Source of the DNA: RGIG6375 sp964472725
Lineage (GTDB): Bacteria > Bacillota > Clostridia > Oscillospirales > Oscillospiraceae
DNA length: 64,000 nucleotides
Direction of reading: 5' to 3'
NCBI GenBank assembly: GCA_964472725.1
Contig: CAYYLZ010000003.1
Location: 1 to 64,000 of the forward strand
A model generated the notes under the pieces. It had not been told where the DNA came from. It saw only the letters and a list, made by a program, of their open reading frames with translations, and did not search any database. The position numbers and the translations under genes were made by a program. Numbering within the stretch: the stretch's first letter is position 1; every line of letters begins with the position of its first letter. Positions 33,328 to 42,069 of this stretch are shown in pieces.

Positions 33328-33729
33328 ATGGAAAAGCATCCTATCGGTGAATTAATGGAGACCACTATGAGCAAAATACGGGAGATGGTGGACGTGAACA
33401 CCATCGTCGGCACTCCCATCAAGACCGATGACGGGATAACTCTTATTCCCGTATCCAAGGTCAGCTTCGGCTTTGCCTCCGGCGGCTCTGATTTTCAGAC
33501 CAAGAATACTCAGGCCGGCAGCGCCAATTTCGGCGGCGGCAGCGGAGCGGGAGTGAATATATCTCCCGTGGCGTTTCTTGTTGTAAAGGACGGTAACGTA
33601 AAGATGATCAGCGCTCAGCCCAATCCCCCCAGCGGAATTGAGAAGGTCGTTGAGGCCGTTCCCGAGATAATCGACAAGGTCAAGGAGATCATCCCTCAGA
33701 AAAAGGATGAAGAGGCAGATGCTATCTAA
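33328..33729 (+). CDS. ytfJ: GerW-family sporulation protein YtfJ
   Basis: The 133-aa protein begins HPIGELMETTMSKIREMVDVNTIVG and contains TLIPVSKVSFGFASGG and a Gly-rich loop, the hallmarks of GerW/YtfJ. The family affects spore germination with L-alanine in Bacillus. It lies 3 bp after DUF2953 and overlaps the start of dacF. Confidence 0.93.
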   Translation: MEKHPIGELMETTMSKIREMVDVNTIVGTPIKTDDGITLIPVSKVSFGFASGGSDFQTKNTQAGSANFGGGSGAGVNISPVAFLVVKDGNVKMISAQPNPPSGIEKVVEAVPEIIDKVKEIIPQKKDEEADAI

Positions 33730-34876
33730 AATCATTGGGCGCTTCACCGCGCTGTTTTTGCTGACGGCAATCGCCCTCGGCAGCGTAACGGTGAGTGCCC
33801 GCGCCGCCCAACCCACCGTATCCGCGGAGGCCTGCGTTCTCATGGACGCTGAAAGCGGCACAATAATATACGAAAAGAACCCGGACAGCCGTATGCTCAT
33901 TGCCAGCACTACCAAGATAATGACGGCACTGGTAGCCCTTGAGCACGGTTCCCCAGACGATGTGGTGGAGATCAAGCGGGAATGGACAACGGTGGAGGGT
34001 TCCTCCATGGGACTTGCTCCCGGCGAGTTCTGCACCCTGCGGGAGCTTCTTTACGGCTTGCTCCTTGCGTCCGGCAACGATGCCGGTGTGGCAGTTGCCT
34101 GCCATACGGCGGGCAGCGAGGAGGCCTTTGCTCAGCTGATGAACGAAAAAGCGGCCGAGCTGGGTATGGAGAATTCCCACTTTGCAAATCCTCACGGACT
34201 TGACCACGAAGCCCATTACTCCACGGCACGGGATATGGCGATACTCGCCGCCGCTGCCATGGATAATGCCGAGCTGGCGCTTATCGCCTCCACCAGCGAG
34301 GTGCGCCTGTCGCAGAACCGGTATTTTTCCAATCATAACAAGCTGCTTCGCCAGTGCGAGGGCTGCATCGGACTTAAAACCGGCTACACCTCAAAGGCGG
34401 GACGGACGCTGGTTTCCGTCTGCGAGCGAAACGGTACGCGGCTTATCTGCGTGACCCTTAAGGATGGCGACGATTGGGCCGACCATGCAAAGCTTTATGA
34501 TTGGGGCTTTGAATATTACGAAAACCTTACTGTAACAAATACTGCAGATGTGCTGTATACTCTGCCTCTCATTTCCGGAGGAAACGAGAAGGTCGGAGTG
34601 AGTGCCGGAGTGCAGCTGCGCCTTTTTGTAGAAAAGGGCGCGGAGATAGAGCTGTCGCCCAGCCTGCCCCGATTTGCCTATGCCGGACTTGAAAAAGGAG
34701 AGCAGGTGGGCTGGTTGAATATCTACGCTGACGGCGAGCCGGCTGCCAAAGTGCCGCTGGTCTGCGCCGAGGACGCATTGGTGGACGAGTCTGTTCCGCT
34801 GAACTTCTGGGAGCGCGTCCGCTGGGCGTGGTATATTGGCAATAAATACAGCACTTGGGGAAATATGAATATATAA
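33719..34876 (+). CDS. dacF: D-alanyl-D-alanine carboxypeptidase (DacF type)
   Basis: The 385-aa protein has a signal peptide (cleavage near ARAA, residues 27-30), the S11 motifs STTK (Ser63, Lys66), SGN (LASGNDAG) and KTG (LKTGYTSKAG), and a C-terminal beta domain. It trims the terminal D-Ala from peptidoglycan stem peptides. ATG 33719 is chosen because of the purine run AAAGGATGAAGAGG before it; ATG 33707 is possible and adds four residues. Linkage to gerW suggests a part in spore-cortex or vegetative wall maturation. Confidence 0.92.
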   Translation: MLSKIIGRFTALFLLTAIALGSVTVSARAAQPTVSAEACVLMDAESGTIIYEKNPDSRMLIASTTKIMTALVALEHGSPDDVVEIKREWTTVEGSSMGLAPGEFCTLRELLYGLLLASGNDAGVAVACHTAGSEEAFAQLMNEKAAELGMENSHFANPHGLDHEAHYSTARDMAILAAAAMDNAELALIASTSEVRLSQNRYFSNHNKLLRQCEGCIGLKTGYTSKAGRTLVSVCERNGTRLICVTLKDGDDWADHAKLYDWGFEYYENLTVTNTADVLYTLPLISGGNEKVGVSAGVQLRLFVEKGAEIELSPSLPRFAYAGLEKGEQVGWLNIYADGEPAAKVPLVCAEDALVDESVPLNFWERVRWAWYIGNKYSTWGNMNI

Positions 34877-34879
34877 TGT

Positions 34880-34903
34880 ATGGAGCGCCGACGGGCGCTC
34901 CAT
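34880..34903 (+). terminator. Hairpin after dacF
   Basis: A perfect 10-bp stem (34880-34889 with 34894-34903, ATGGAGCGCC) with GACG loop follows the dacF stop. The T-tail is poor, so termination may be partial. Confidence 0.5.
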
Positions 34904-34935
34904 GTAAGCTGTCTTAACACGAAAGGAATGACGCT

Positions 34936-35667
34936 ATGGAATCCCAGCGCCTGCAAAAGATAATAGCCGAGGCGGGCATTGCTTCCCGCCGTGAGGCGGA
35001 GCGCCTTATTGAGGCCGGACGAGTAAAGGTCAACGGCGAGGTGGCCTATATCGGCATGAAGGCCAACCTTGACTGGGACCTCATCGAGGTGGACGGCAAG
35101 AGCATAGAGGGTAGGGAAGAACTGGTTTACATAATGCTCAATAAGCCCCGTGGCTACGTCACTACCATGAAGGACGAGCGAGGCAGAAAGACCGTTGCCG
35201 AGCTTGTTGCCGACTGCGGCGCGAGAGTCTACCCTGTAGGCCGCCTTGATATGAACTCCGAGGGTCTGCTCATAATGACCAACGACGGACAGGCGGCAAA
35301 CCGCATGGCTCACCCCTCGGGAAACGTGCTAAAAACCTACCATGTAAAGGTGGAGGGCGAGAACATCGACGCCAAGATACCAATGCTGGAAAGCCCCATG
35401 ACCGTGGACGGCGTACGCTACGCCGGTGCGAAAGTAAAGGTGCTGGAGCATATCGAGGGCCGCGCAAGGCTGGCTATGACCATATCCGAGGGCAAGAACC
35501 ACGAAATAAGAAACATGTGTGCCGCCGTTGAGCTGGAGGTGCTGCGCCTTAAGCGCGTCACCGAGGGCAAGCTGGAGCTTGGCGCTCTCAAATACGGTCA
35601 GTGGCGCTATCTCACTTCCCAGGAGATAACCTACGTAAAGAGCCTTGGCAATAAGAATGAGAAATAA
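34936..35667 (+). CDS. RsuA/RluB-family pseudouridine synthase
   Basis: The 243-aa protein has an N-terminal S4 RNA-binding domain (LQKIIAEAGIASRREAERLI) and the catalytic motif GRLDMNSEGLL with the active Asp. It matches RluB, which modifies 23S rRNA, next to scpAB as in B. subtilis. AAAGGA precedes the ATG. A second, shorter family member is at 41210-41932. Confidence 0.92.
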   Translation: MESQRLQKIIAEAGIASRREAERLIEAGRVKVNGEVAYIGMKANLDWDLIEVDGKSIEGREELVYIMLNKPRGYVTTMKDERGRKTVAELVADCGARVYPVGRLDMNSEGLLIMTNDGQAANRMAHPSGNVLKTYHVKVEGENIDAKIPMLESPMTVDGVRYAGAKVKVLEHIEGRARLAMTISEGKNHEIRNMCAAVELEVLRLKRVTEGKLELGALKYGQWRYLTSQEITYVKSLGNKNEK

Positions 35668-35672
35668 AGATG

Positions 35673-35698
35673 AAGGCAGCGGTTTCCCGCTGCCTTTG
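35673..35698 (+). terminator. Intrinsic terminator after rluB-like gene
   Basis: A perfect 10-bp stem (35673-35682 with 35687-35696, AAGGCAGCGG) with TTTC loop is followed by TTTGTT. Confidence 0.8.
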
Positions 35699-35827
35699 TT
35701 GCGTAATGGGACAAAAATGCCGGAATTGCAGGAAGTGAAAAATAAAATTGCAAAATCTCTTGCAAATATTCGAGAGTTGTAATAAAATCTGCAATATAAA
35801 TCCCATTATATGAAAGGGGTAAGGCGA

Positions 35828-36691
35828 ATGGAAAAGGACATTCTTGCCGCCATAGAAGAAAAAAAGAGCGGCTTTTCAAAGGGACAGTTCAGAATTGCGA
35901 AATATATAGAGGAAAACTTCGACAAGGCCGCGTTCATGACGGCTGCGAAGCTGGGTAAAACCGCCGGAGTAAGCGAGTCCACCGTGGTGCGTTTCGCATC
36001 GGAATTGGGCTTTGAGGGTTACCCCGAAATGCGCCTTGCCCTGCAGGATATGATACGCAACCGCCTTACCAGCGTTCAGCGTATCGAGGTGGCCAAAACC
36101 GTCATGGGCGATAAGGACACCTTCTCCGCGGTGCTTCAGTCCGACGTTGAGAAGATAATGCTCACCATGGAGTCCGTGGACAGAGATATGTTCGACAGCG
36201 CCGTAAAGCAGATAGTAAACGCCGAGCATGTTTATATAGTAGGTACCCGCACCAGCGCTCCTTTGGCTGCGTTCATGGGCTTTTATTTCAACCTCATGCT
36301 GCGGGATGTAAAGGTGGTTCAGCAGAACTCCGCCAATGAGCTGCTGGAGCAGATAATGCATATCGGCAGAAACGATGTGCTCATTGGCCTCAGCTTCCCC
36401 CGTTATTCCAAGCGCACCGTGAAGGCGGTTCGCTTCGCCAAGGATATGGGCGCCTCCGTTATCGCTATAACCGACGCCGAAAGCTCTCCCATTGCAAGAG
36501 AGGCCGAGACCTGCCTTTACGCCAAGAGCGACATGGTCTCCTTTGTTGACTCCCTTGTAGGCCCCCTGAGCCTTATCAACGCTCTTATCGTTGCCGTGGG
36601 CACGGAAACTCACGAAAATCTCTCCGAGACCTTCACCGAGCTGGAGCGTGTCTGGGACGAGTACGACGTTTATGTGAAGAATGAAAGCTGA
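35828..36691 (+). CDS. MurR/RpiR family transcriptional regulator
   Basis: The 287-aa protein has an N-terminal HTH (about residues 1-77, with VSESTVVRFASELGFEGYPEMR) and a SIS phosphosugar-binding domain (about 125-260, VGTRTSAPLAAFM). Such regulators sense sugar phosphates. The ATG at 35828 follows AAGGGGTAAGG. It overlaps the next gene by 11 bp, which is unusual for a regulator placed in front of housekeeping genes. Confidence 0.92.
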   Translation: MEKDILAAIEEKKSGFSKGQFRIAKYIEENFDKAAFMTAAKLGKTAGVSESTVVRFASELGFEGYPEMRLALQDMIRNRLTSVQRIEVAKTVMGDKDTFSAVLQSDVEKIMLTMESVDRDMFDSAVKQIVNAEHVYIVGTRTSAPLAAFMGFYFNLMLRDVKVVQQNSANELLEQIMHIGRNDVLIGLSFPRYSKRTVKAVRFAKDMGASVIAITDAESSPIAREAETCLYAKSDMVSFVDSLVGPLSLINALIVAVGTETHENLSETFTELERVWDEYDVYVKNES

Positions 36692-37919
36692 TATAGTTGT
36701 AATAGGCGCGGGCGCAGCCGGACTTATGGCTGCCATAAGCGCAGCCGAGCTGGGCGCGGAGGTTCTCATCGTTGAGAAAAACGACCGCGCGGGCGTAAAG
36801 CTGCGCATAACCGGCAAGGGTCGCTGCAATGTGGCAAATAACTGTAGCGAGTCTGAGGTTATGAAGAATATTACCCGCAATGAGAAATTCATGTTCAGCG
36901 CTCTGCGTGGATTTTCGCCTGCCGACGCAATGGAGTTTTTCGAGCGGATAGGCGTTCCCCTTAAGACCGAGCGCGGCAACCGAGTGTTCCCGGTGTCCGA
37001 TAAGGCTGCCGACGTAGCCGAAGCGCTGGATAATTACGGCGCAAGTCTGGGCGTAAAGCGTATAAAGGGCCGCGTAACGGGTATAAAGATTATGGACGGC
37101 ACTGTCTGCGGCGTGAAAACCCCCGTGGGCGAGATAAGCTGCCGCCGGGTCATTATGGCCACCGGCGGCGTGAGCTATCCCAAGACGGGCGCCACCGGCG
37201 AGGGATATACTATGGCGAAGTCCGTGGGACACAGCGTTGTGGAGCCGGAGGCGTCTTTGGTGCCGCTGGTATCCCCCGACGAATTCTGCCCCGCCATGCA
37301 GGGCCTCAGCCTGCGAAACGTGCGTCTTACTCTTACCGGCTCCAAAAGCGGTAAGCTTTTTGAGGATTTCGGCGAAATGCAGTTCACACATTTCGGCGTC
37401 ACAGGCCCATTGATACTCTCCGCCAGCGCCCACATGGGCAGAAAAAGCGGCGAAGAATATATGATAAGCCTCGACCTGAAGCCCGCGCTGGACGAAAAGG
37501 CGCTGGACGCGCGTATCCTCCGTGACTTCTCGGAGCAGGTCAACAAGGATTTTGCCAATGCTCTCGGCGGCCTTGCGCCCCGACTGCTTATCCCGGTGCT
37601 CATAGAGCGCTCGGGTATAGACCCTCACAGTAAGGTCAATTCCATAACCCGCGAGCAGCGTCAGGCGCTGCTGCGGCTTTTCAAGGAGTTTACCGTCCGC
37701 ATCTCCGGCAAGCGTCCGGTGGACGAGGCGGTAATAACCTCCGGCGGCGTGGCCACCGGAGAAATAAAGCCTGCCACAATGGAGTCCCGTATCCTGCCCG
37801 GCCTGTATTTCGCCGGTGAGGTCATAGACGTGGACGCCTATACGGGCGGCTTCAATCTGCAGATAGCATGGTCAACGGCTTATGCCGCGGGAAAAAGCGC
37901 GGCGGAGAGCCTTTGGTGA
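36681..37919 (+). CDS. NAD(P)/FAD-dependent oxidoreductase, HI0933/YhiN family
   Basis: The 412-aa flavoprotein has the FAD-binding GAGAAGLMAAISAAELG motif near the N-terminus, KLRITGKGRCNVAN, ATGGVSYPKTGATGEGY and the C-terminal GEVIDVDAYTGGFNLQIAWSTAYAAG. The biochemical role of the family is not settled. It is translationally coupled to the RpiR-type regulator and is followed by cmk, an arrangement seen in other Clostridia. Confidence 0.92.
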   Translation: MKADIVVIGAGAAGLMAAISAAELGAEVLIVEKNDRAGVKLRITGKGRCNVANNCSESEVMKNITRNEKFMFSALRGFSPADAMEFFERIGVPLKTERGNRVFPVSDKAADVAEALDNYGASLGVKRIKGRVTGIKIMDGTVCGVKTPVGEISCRRVIMATGGVSYPKTGATGEGYTMAKSVGHSVVEPEASLVPLVSPDEFCPAMQGLSLRNVRLTLTGSKSGKLFEDFGEMQFTHFGVTGPLILSASAHMGRKSGEEYMISLDLKPALDEKALDARILRDFSEQVNKDFANALGGLAPRLLIPVLIERSGIDPHSKVNSITREQRQALLRLFKEFTVRISGKRPVDEAVITSGGVATGEIKPATMESRILPGLYFAGEVIDVDAYTGGFNLQIAWSTAYAAGKSAAESLW

Positions 37920-37946
37920 CACATTAATAATAAACGGAGGTCCGGT

Positions 37947-38624
37947 ATGGACAAGATCAGAGTAGCTATTGACGGTCCCGGCGGCGCAGGCAAAAGCACC
38001 GTAGCAAAGGCTATGGCAAAGCGCTTCGGGTTTATTTACGTTGACACCGGTGCCATTTACCGCACCGTAGGCCTGCGTGTGCGCAGAGCCGAAGCAAATC
38101 CCAAGTCGGCGGAGGAGGTAGCTCCCCTGCTGGAGAGCACTAAAATCGAGATGAAGTATGACGAGAGCGGAAGCCAGCGTATGCTGCTCAACGACGAGGA
38201 CGTTTCCGACGCTATCCGCACTCCCGAGATGTCCATGTACGCTTCCGACGTTTCCGCCCTGCCCGTGGTGCGCTCCTTCCTGCTGGATATGCAGCGCGCT
38301 ATGGCAAGAGAGAACAGCGTGGTCATGGACGGCCGCGATATAGGCACTGTGGTGCTGCCCGACGCGGAGGTGAAGATATTCCTCACCGCCACTCCCGAGG
38401 AACGCGCCCGCCGCAGATATCTTGAGCTGCAGGCAAAGGGTACCGAGTGCACCTTTGAGCAGGTTCTTGCGGATATGAATCTCCGCGACAAGAACGATTC
38501 CGAGCGTGCCACCGCGCCCCTGAAGCAGGCTGATGACGCTATCCTTGTGGATACCACCGAGCTTGACCTCGAGGCAAGTCAGGACGCTGTAGCCGCGCTT
38601 ATCGAAAAGCGTATGCAGGCATGA
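37947..38624 (+). CDS. cmk: Cytidylate kinase
   Basis: The 225-aa protein has the P-loop DGPGGAGKSTVAK, GAIYRTV, and GRDIGTVVLPDA typical of CMP kinase. It phosphorylates CMP and dCMP. CGGAGG precedes the ATG. Its stop overlaps the ispH-S1 start (ATGA); cmk next to S1 is conserved in many bacteria. Confidence 0.97.
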   Translation: MDKIRVAIDGPGGAGKSTVAKAMAKRFGFIYVDTGAIYRTVGLRVRRAEANPKSAEEVAPLLESTKIEMKYDESGSQRMLLNDEDVSDAIRTPEMSMYASDVSALPVVRSFLLDMQRAMARENSVVMDGRDIGTVVLPDAEVKIFLTATPEERARRRYLELQAKGTECTFEQVLADMNLRDKNDSERATAPLKQADDAILVDTTELDLEASQDAVAALIEKRMQA

Positions 38625-40591
38625 GAAAGGTGATTCTTGCCGAAAACGCGGGCTTTTGCTACGGCGTAAAGCGGGCTATCGAGATAGCCGAACAGGCCGC
38701 GGCGGAAGGTGAATGCTATACTCTCGGCGCGATAATTCACAATAAAGCGGAAACGGACAGACTGGAAAAGCTGGGCGCCCGTCTTGCAAAGGATATAGAC
38801 GATATCCCGGAGGGCAGCACCGTAATAATGCGCTCCCACGGCTCGCCCCGCAGCGATTATGAGCGCCTTGAAAAGAAGGGCTGCTCCATCGTGGATGCCA
38901 CCTGTCCCAATGTTTCCCGTATTCATCGCATCGTCCGCCGAGCGGAGGAGGAAGGCCGCCTGCCGGTGATCATCGGCGACGGAAATCACCCCGAGGTGCT
39001 GGCTATACAAGGTCAGTGCGCCCGCTCAGTGGTGCTCAGCAGCGAGGCTGATGCCGAAGGCTGGGTAAAGTCGGGAGAAATTGCCGCCGAAATGCCCATA
39101 ACCGTGGTTCATCAGACCACCGCCATAAGAGAAAATGCAAAAAAATGCGATGAAATCCTAAAAAAAGAGTATACAAATCTGAAAATATTTGATACAATAT
39201 GCGAAGCCACGTCCAAACGCCAGCAGGAAGCCGCAAAATTGGCGGCGGAATGCGACGCAATGATAGTGATAGGAGACAGAAGCAGCGCTAATACCAAGCG
39301 CCTTGCAGAGATATGTGCAGAGCACTGCGAAAGGGTTGTATTCGCTCAATCTGCCGAGGAACTCGAGCTGTCTGAACTGGACGGGGTCAACCTACTCGGC
39401 GTAACGGCGGGCGCTTCAGCACCCGCTTGGATAATTAAGGAGGCTTACAACAAAATGACCGAAGAAATCAAGACCATGGAAATCACCCCCGAAGAAGAAT
39501 CTTTTGATGCTCTGCTTGAGGCCAGCATCAAGACTTTGAATACAGGAGAGAAGGTAACCGGCATAGTTCAGCACATCGGTACTACCGAGGTCACCGTTGA
39601 TTTGGGCACCAAGCATTCGGGCTACATACCCATGCACGAGCTCACCGATGATCCCGACCTCAAGCCCGAGGACATTGTCCAGGTTGGTGCAGAGATCGAG
39701 ACCTATGTCATGCGCGTAAACGACGTTGAGGGCACCGTAATGCTCTCCAAGAAGCGTCTTGACACCGTTAAGAACTGGGAGTTCATCGAGCAGGCTAAGG
39801 AAGAGAAGCTCGTTGTCGAAGGCACCGTTACCGAGGAAAACAAGGGAGGCGTTATCGTTAACGTTAAGGGTATCCGCGTATTCATTCCCGCTTCCCAGAC
39901 CGGCCTTGCAAAGGACGTTCCCATGGATTCCATCATGAAGACCCGCCAGCAGCTGCGCATCACCGAAGTCAACCACTCTCGCCGCAGAGTAGTCGGCTCC
40001 ATCCGTGCCGTTCAGTATGAGGCTCGCAAGGCCGCTGCTGAGGCTACCTGGAACGAGATCGAAGAGGGCAAGAAGTACGTTGGTACCGTTAAGTCCCTCA
40101 CCTCCTACGGCGCATTCGTTGATATCGGCGGCGTAGACGGCATGGTTCACGTTTCTGAGCTGAGCTGGAAGCGCATCAAGAACCCCGCAGAGGTTGTCAA
40201 GGTTGGCGATCAGATCGAAGTTTACGTTATCAGCTTCGATAAGGAAGCCAAGAAGATCTCCCTGGGTTACAAGCAGGCTGCAGATAACCCCTGGACCGTA
40301 TTCACCAGCCAGTACGATGTTGGCAGCGTTCTCACCGTTAAGGTCGTAAAGCTCATGGCTTTCGGCGCTTTCGCAGAGATCGTTCCCGGTGTTGACGGCC
40401 TTATCCACGTTTCTCAGATCACCAACGAGCGCCGCATCGGCAAGCCCGAAGAGGTTCTCACCGAGGGTCAGGAAGTCGAAGTAAAGATCACCAACATCGA
40501 CTTCGAGAAGCAGAAGGTTTCCCTGAGTATGAGAGCTCTCATGGAAGCTCCCGCAGAAGAAGCTGCCGAAGAGCCCGCTGTTGAGGAATAA
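38621..40591 (+). CDS. ispH: IspH (HMBPP reductase)-ribosomal protein S1 fusion
   Basis: The 656-aa protein joins IspH (residues 1 to about 278; iron-sulfur Cys13 in GFCYGVKRA, Cys95 in DATCPN and Cys194 in TICEATSKRQ) to four S1 RNA-binding domains (starting about 308, 399, 483 and 568). IspH makes IPP and DMAPP; the S1 part binds mRNA on the ribosome. This fusion is known from Clostridia. The S1 part has a different, highly expressed-type codon choice, and an in-frame ATG (39455) preceded by AAGGAGG (39437-39443) lies at the junction, so S1 may also be made separately. Confidence 0.95.
   Translation: MRKVILAENAGFCYGVKRAIEIAEQAAAEGECYTLGAIIHNKAETDRLEKLGARLAKDIDDIPEGSTVIMRSHGSPRSDYERLEKKGCSIVDATCPNVSRIHRIVRRAEEEGRLPVIIGDGNHPEVLAIQGQCARSVVLSSEADAEGWVKSGEIAAEMPITVVHQTTAIRENAKKCDEILKKEYTNLKIFDTICEATSKRQQEAAKLAAECDAMIVIGDRSSANTKRLAEICAEHCERVVFAQSAEELELSELDGVNLLGVTAGASAPAWIIKEAYNKMTEEIKTMEITPEEESFDALLEASIKTLNTGEKVTGIVQHIGTTEVTVDLGTKHSGYIPMHELTDDPDLKPEDIVQVGAEIETYVMRVNDVEGTVMLSKKRLDTVKNWEFIEQAKEEKLVVEGTVTEENKGGVIVNVKGIRVFIPASQTGLAKDVPMDSIMKTRQQLRITEVNHSRRRVVGSIRAVQYEARKAAAEATWNEIEEGKKYVGTVKSLTSYGAFVDIGGVDGMVHVSELSWKRIKNPAEVVKVGDQIEVYVISFDKEAKKISLGYKQAADNPWTVFTSQYDVGSVLTVKVVKLMAFGAFAEIVPGVDGLIHVSQITNERRIGKPEEVLTEGQEVEVKITNIDFEKQKVSLSMRALMEAPAEEAAEEPAVEE
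39437..39457 (+). promoter_or_regulatory. Internal ribosome binding site and start codon at the IspH/S1 junction
   Basis: AAGGAGG (39437-39443) lies 11 nt before an in-frame ATG (39455) that would give a 378-aa protein starting MTEEIKTMEI with all four S1 domains. The spacing is a little long but usable. Confidence 0.55.
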
Positions 40592-40607
40592 TCCAAACAA
40601 CAATTAA

Positions 40608-40636
40608 AAAAGGGGACGTCACCGACGTCCCCTTTT
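40608..40636. terminator. Bidirectional terminator after ispH-S1
   Basis: A 13-bp stem (40608-40620 with 40624-40636, core GGGGACGTC) flanked by A-run and T-run lies between converging genes. Confidence 0.88.
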
Positions 40637-40643
40637 GGTTTGA

Positions 40644-41117
40644 TTATTTGGCGTTTTGAGTGTCCGGAGCGTGGTCGCAAAGACCTTCCATGAAACCATC
40701 GACGGCGGTGGACTGCACATCGCCGGCGATGATATCGCTGCCGTAAACGATGATGTCAGCAACGATGTTCTTCTCCCCGCCGGGATAGTTGAGAACGTTG
40801 AAGGAGTATCGGGTGGCACTCATACCGCCGTATTCCTCCAGCTTGAAGCCCTGCCGGCGCTGCAGCTGGATATAGCTTTCGTAAACGCCGGTGAACTGGC
40901 GTGGGATCACTACTTCCTGCACCTCCAAGGGCTCCGGCGATACCTGCCAGCCAAGGGACTCGAGATATGCCGCGGCGTCCTCGCAGCTGCGTATCTTTCC
41001 GCCGGAAGAGCCGCCTATAGTGCTGACGGCCACCACGATAGCCACTATCGCAAGCACAAGGGCAAGTAATATTGCGGTAAGCTTTTTCTTGTTTAGTTTT
41101 GCGGTCATAACAAACAT
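40644..41117 (-). CDS. DUF4830-type membrane-anchored protein
   Basis: The 157-aa protein has one N-terminal TM helix (about residues 14-33) and an outside domain with YLESLGWQV, EVVIPRQF, VYESYIQLQRRQGF and YPGGEKNIVADIIVYG, the pattern of DUF4830. The function is unknown. GGAGGTG lies 5 nt before the ATG at 41117. It stands alone between a terminator and a divergent pseudouridine synthase gene. Confidence 0.75.
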   Translation of the reverse strand: MFVMTAKLNKKKLTAILLALVLAIVAIVVAVSTIGGSSGGKIRSCEDAAAYLESLGWQVSPEPLEVQEVVIPRQFTGVYESYIQLQRRQGFKLEEYGGMSATRYSFNVLNYPGGEKNIVADIIVYGSDIIAGDVQSTAVDGFMEGLCDHAPDTQNAK

Positions 41118-41209
41118 TTCCGCACCTCCGTATTATGATATTTTGTTTGTCCAACGTGACGTTTGCTAATTAATATTCGGAGATGCCGCGGTTTATTACA
41201 GGAGGAGCC

Positions 41210-41932
41210 ATGCTTTTACGTCTTGATAAAATAATATCTTCCTCCGGCATTGCCAGCCGCAGCGAGGTGAAGCGTCTGGTAAAACAGGCGCGGGTTACCG
41301 TAGACGGCGTTACCGTGTCCTCCGCTGATATGAAGTGCGACCCGGAGAAGAGCACGATCTGTGTGGACGGCGTTGCGCTGCGCTACAGTGAGCATCATTA
41401 TATTATGATGAACAAGCCCGCGGGAGTACTGTCGGCCACGGAGGACGGCAGGGGAGAGACTGTGCTGGATCTGCTGGACGGCCCTATGAAAAAGCTGGAG
41501 CTGTTTCCGGTGGGCAGACTTGATAAGGACGCGGAGGGACTGCTTATTCTTACCGACGACGGCGAATTCTGCCATAAGGTGATATCGCCCAAAAGCGGCG
41601 TGGTCAAGAAGTACTACGTGGAGACGGAAAATCCCGTCCCCGCTTCGGCCTGCACAGAATTCGAAAAGGGAATCGTGCTTGCCGACGGACTTCACTGCCT
41701 TCCTGCCAGGCTGGAGCTTTTTGGAGAAAATGAAAAGCGGGCTTACGTCTATGTATGCGAAGGTAAATTTCACCAGGTAAAACGCATGATGGCAGCCGTC
41801 GGCTGTCCCGTAACATACCTGAAGCGAATGGCTGAGGGCGGACTGCCGCTGGACGAAGAGTTGGGTAATGGGCAGTGGAGAGAACTTACGGAAACTGAAC
41901 GCGTTTCGATTTTTGAGACAATTATGGCATAA
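41210..41932 (+). CDS. RsuA-type 16S rRNA pseudouridine synthase
   Basis: The 240-aa protein has an S4 domain (LRLDKIISSSGIASRSEVKRLV) and the catalytic motif GRLDKDAEGLLILTDDG, with the RsuA-like KFHQVKRMMAAVG segment. It probably modifies small-subunit rRNA. The ATG at 41210 follows CAGGAGGAG and is preferred over an in-frame ATG at 41183. Confidence 0.92.
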   Translation: MLLRLDKIISSSGIASRSEVKRLVKQARVTVDGVTVSSADMKCDPEKSTICVDGVALRYSEHHYIMMNKPAGVLSATEDGRGETVLDLLDGPMKKLELFPVGRLDKDAEGLLILTDDGEFCHKVISPKSGVVKKYYVETENPVPASACTEFEKGIVLADGLHCLPARLELFGENEKRAYVYVCEGKFHQVKRMMAAVGCPVTYLKRMAEGGLPLDEELGNGQWRELTETERVSIFETIMA

Positions 41933-42069
41933 TTCACAAACAAAAATAAAAAGCTTTGTCGGGAAAGTTAATATACACGGCGAAAAAAATGTGCTATTAT
42001 ATCTCATAGTTGATTTATTGTTGAAGACTATGCTTTTATAAGCGATAACAAGTTTTGGAGGTTCAAAAA

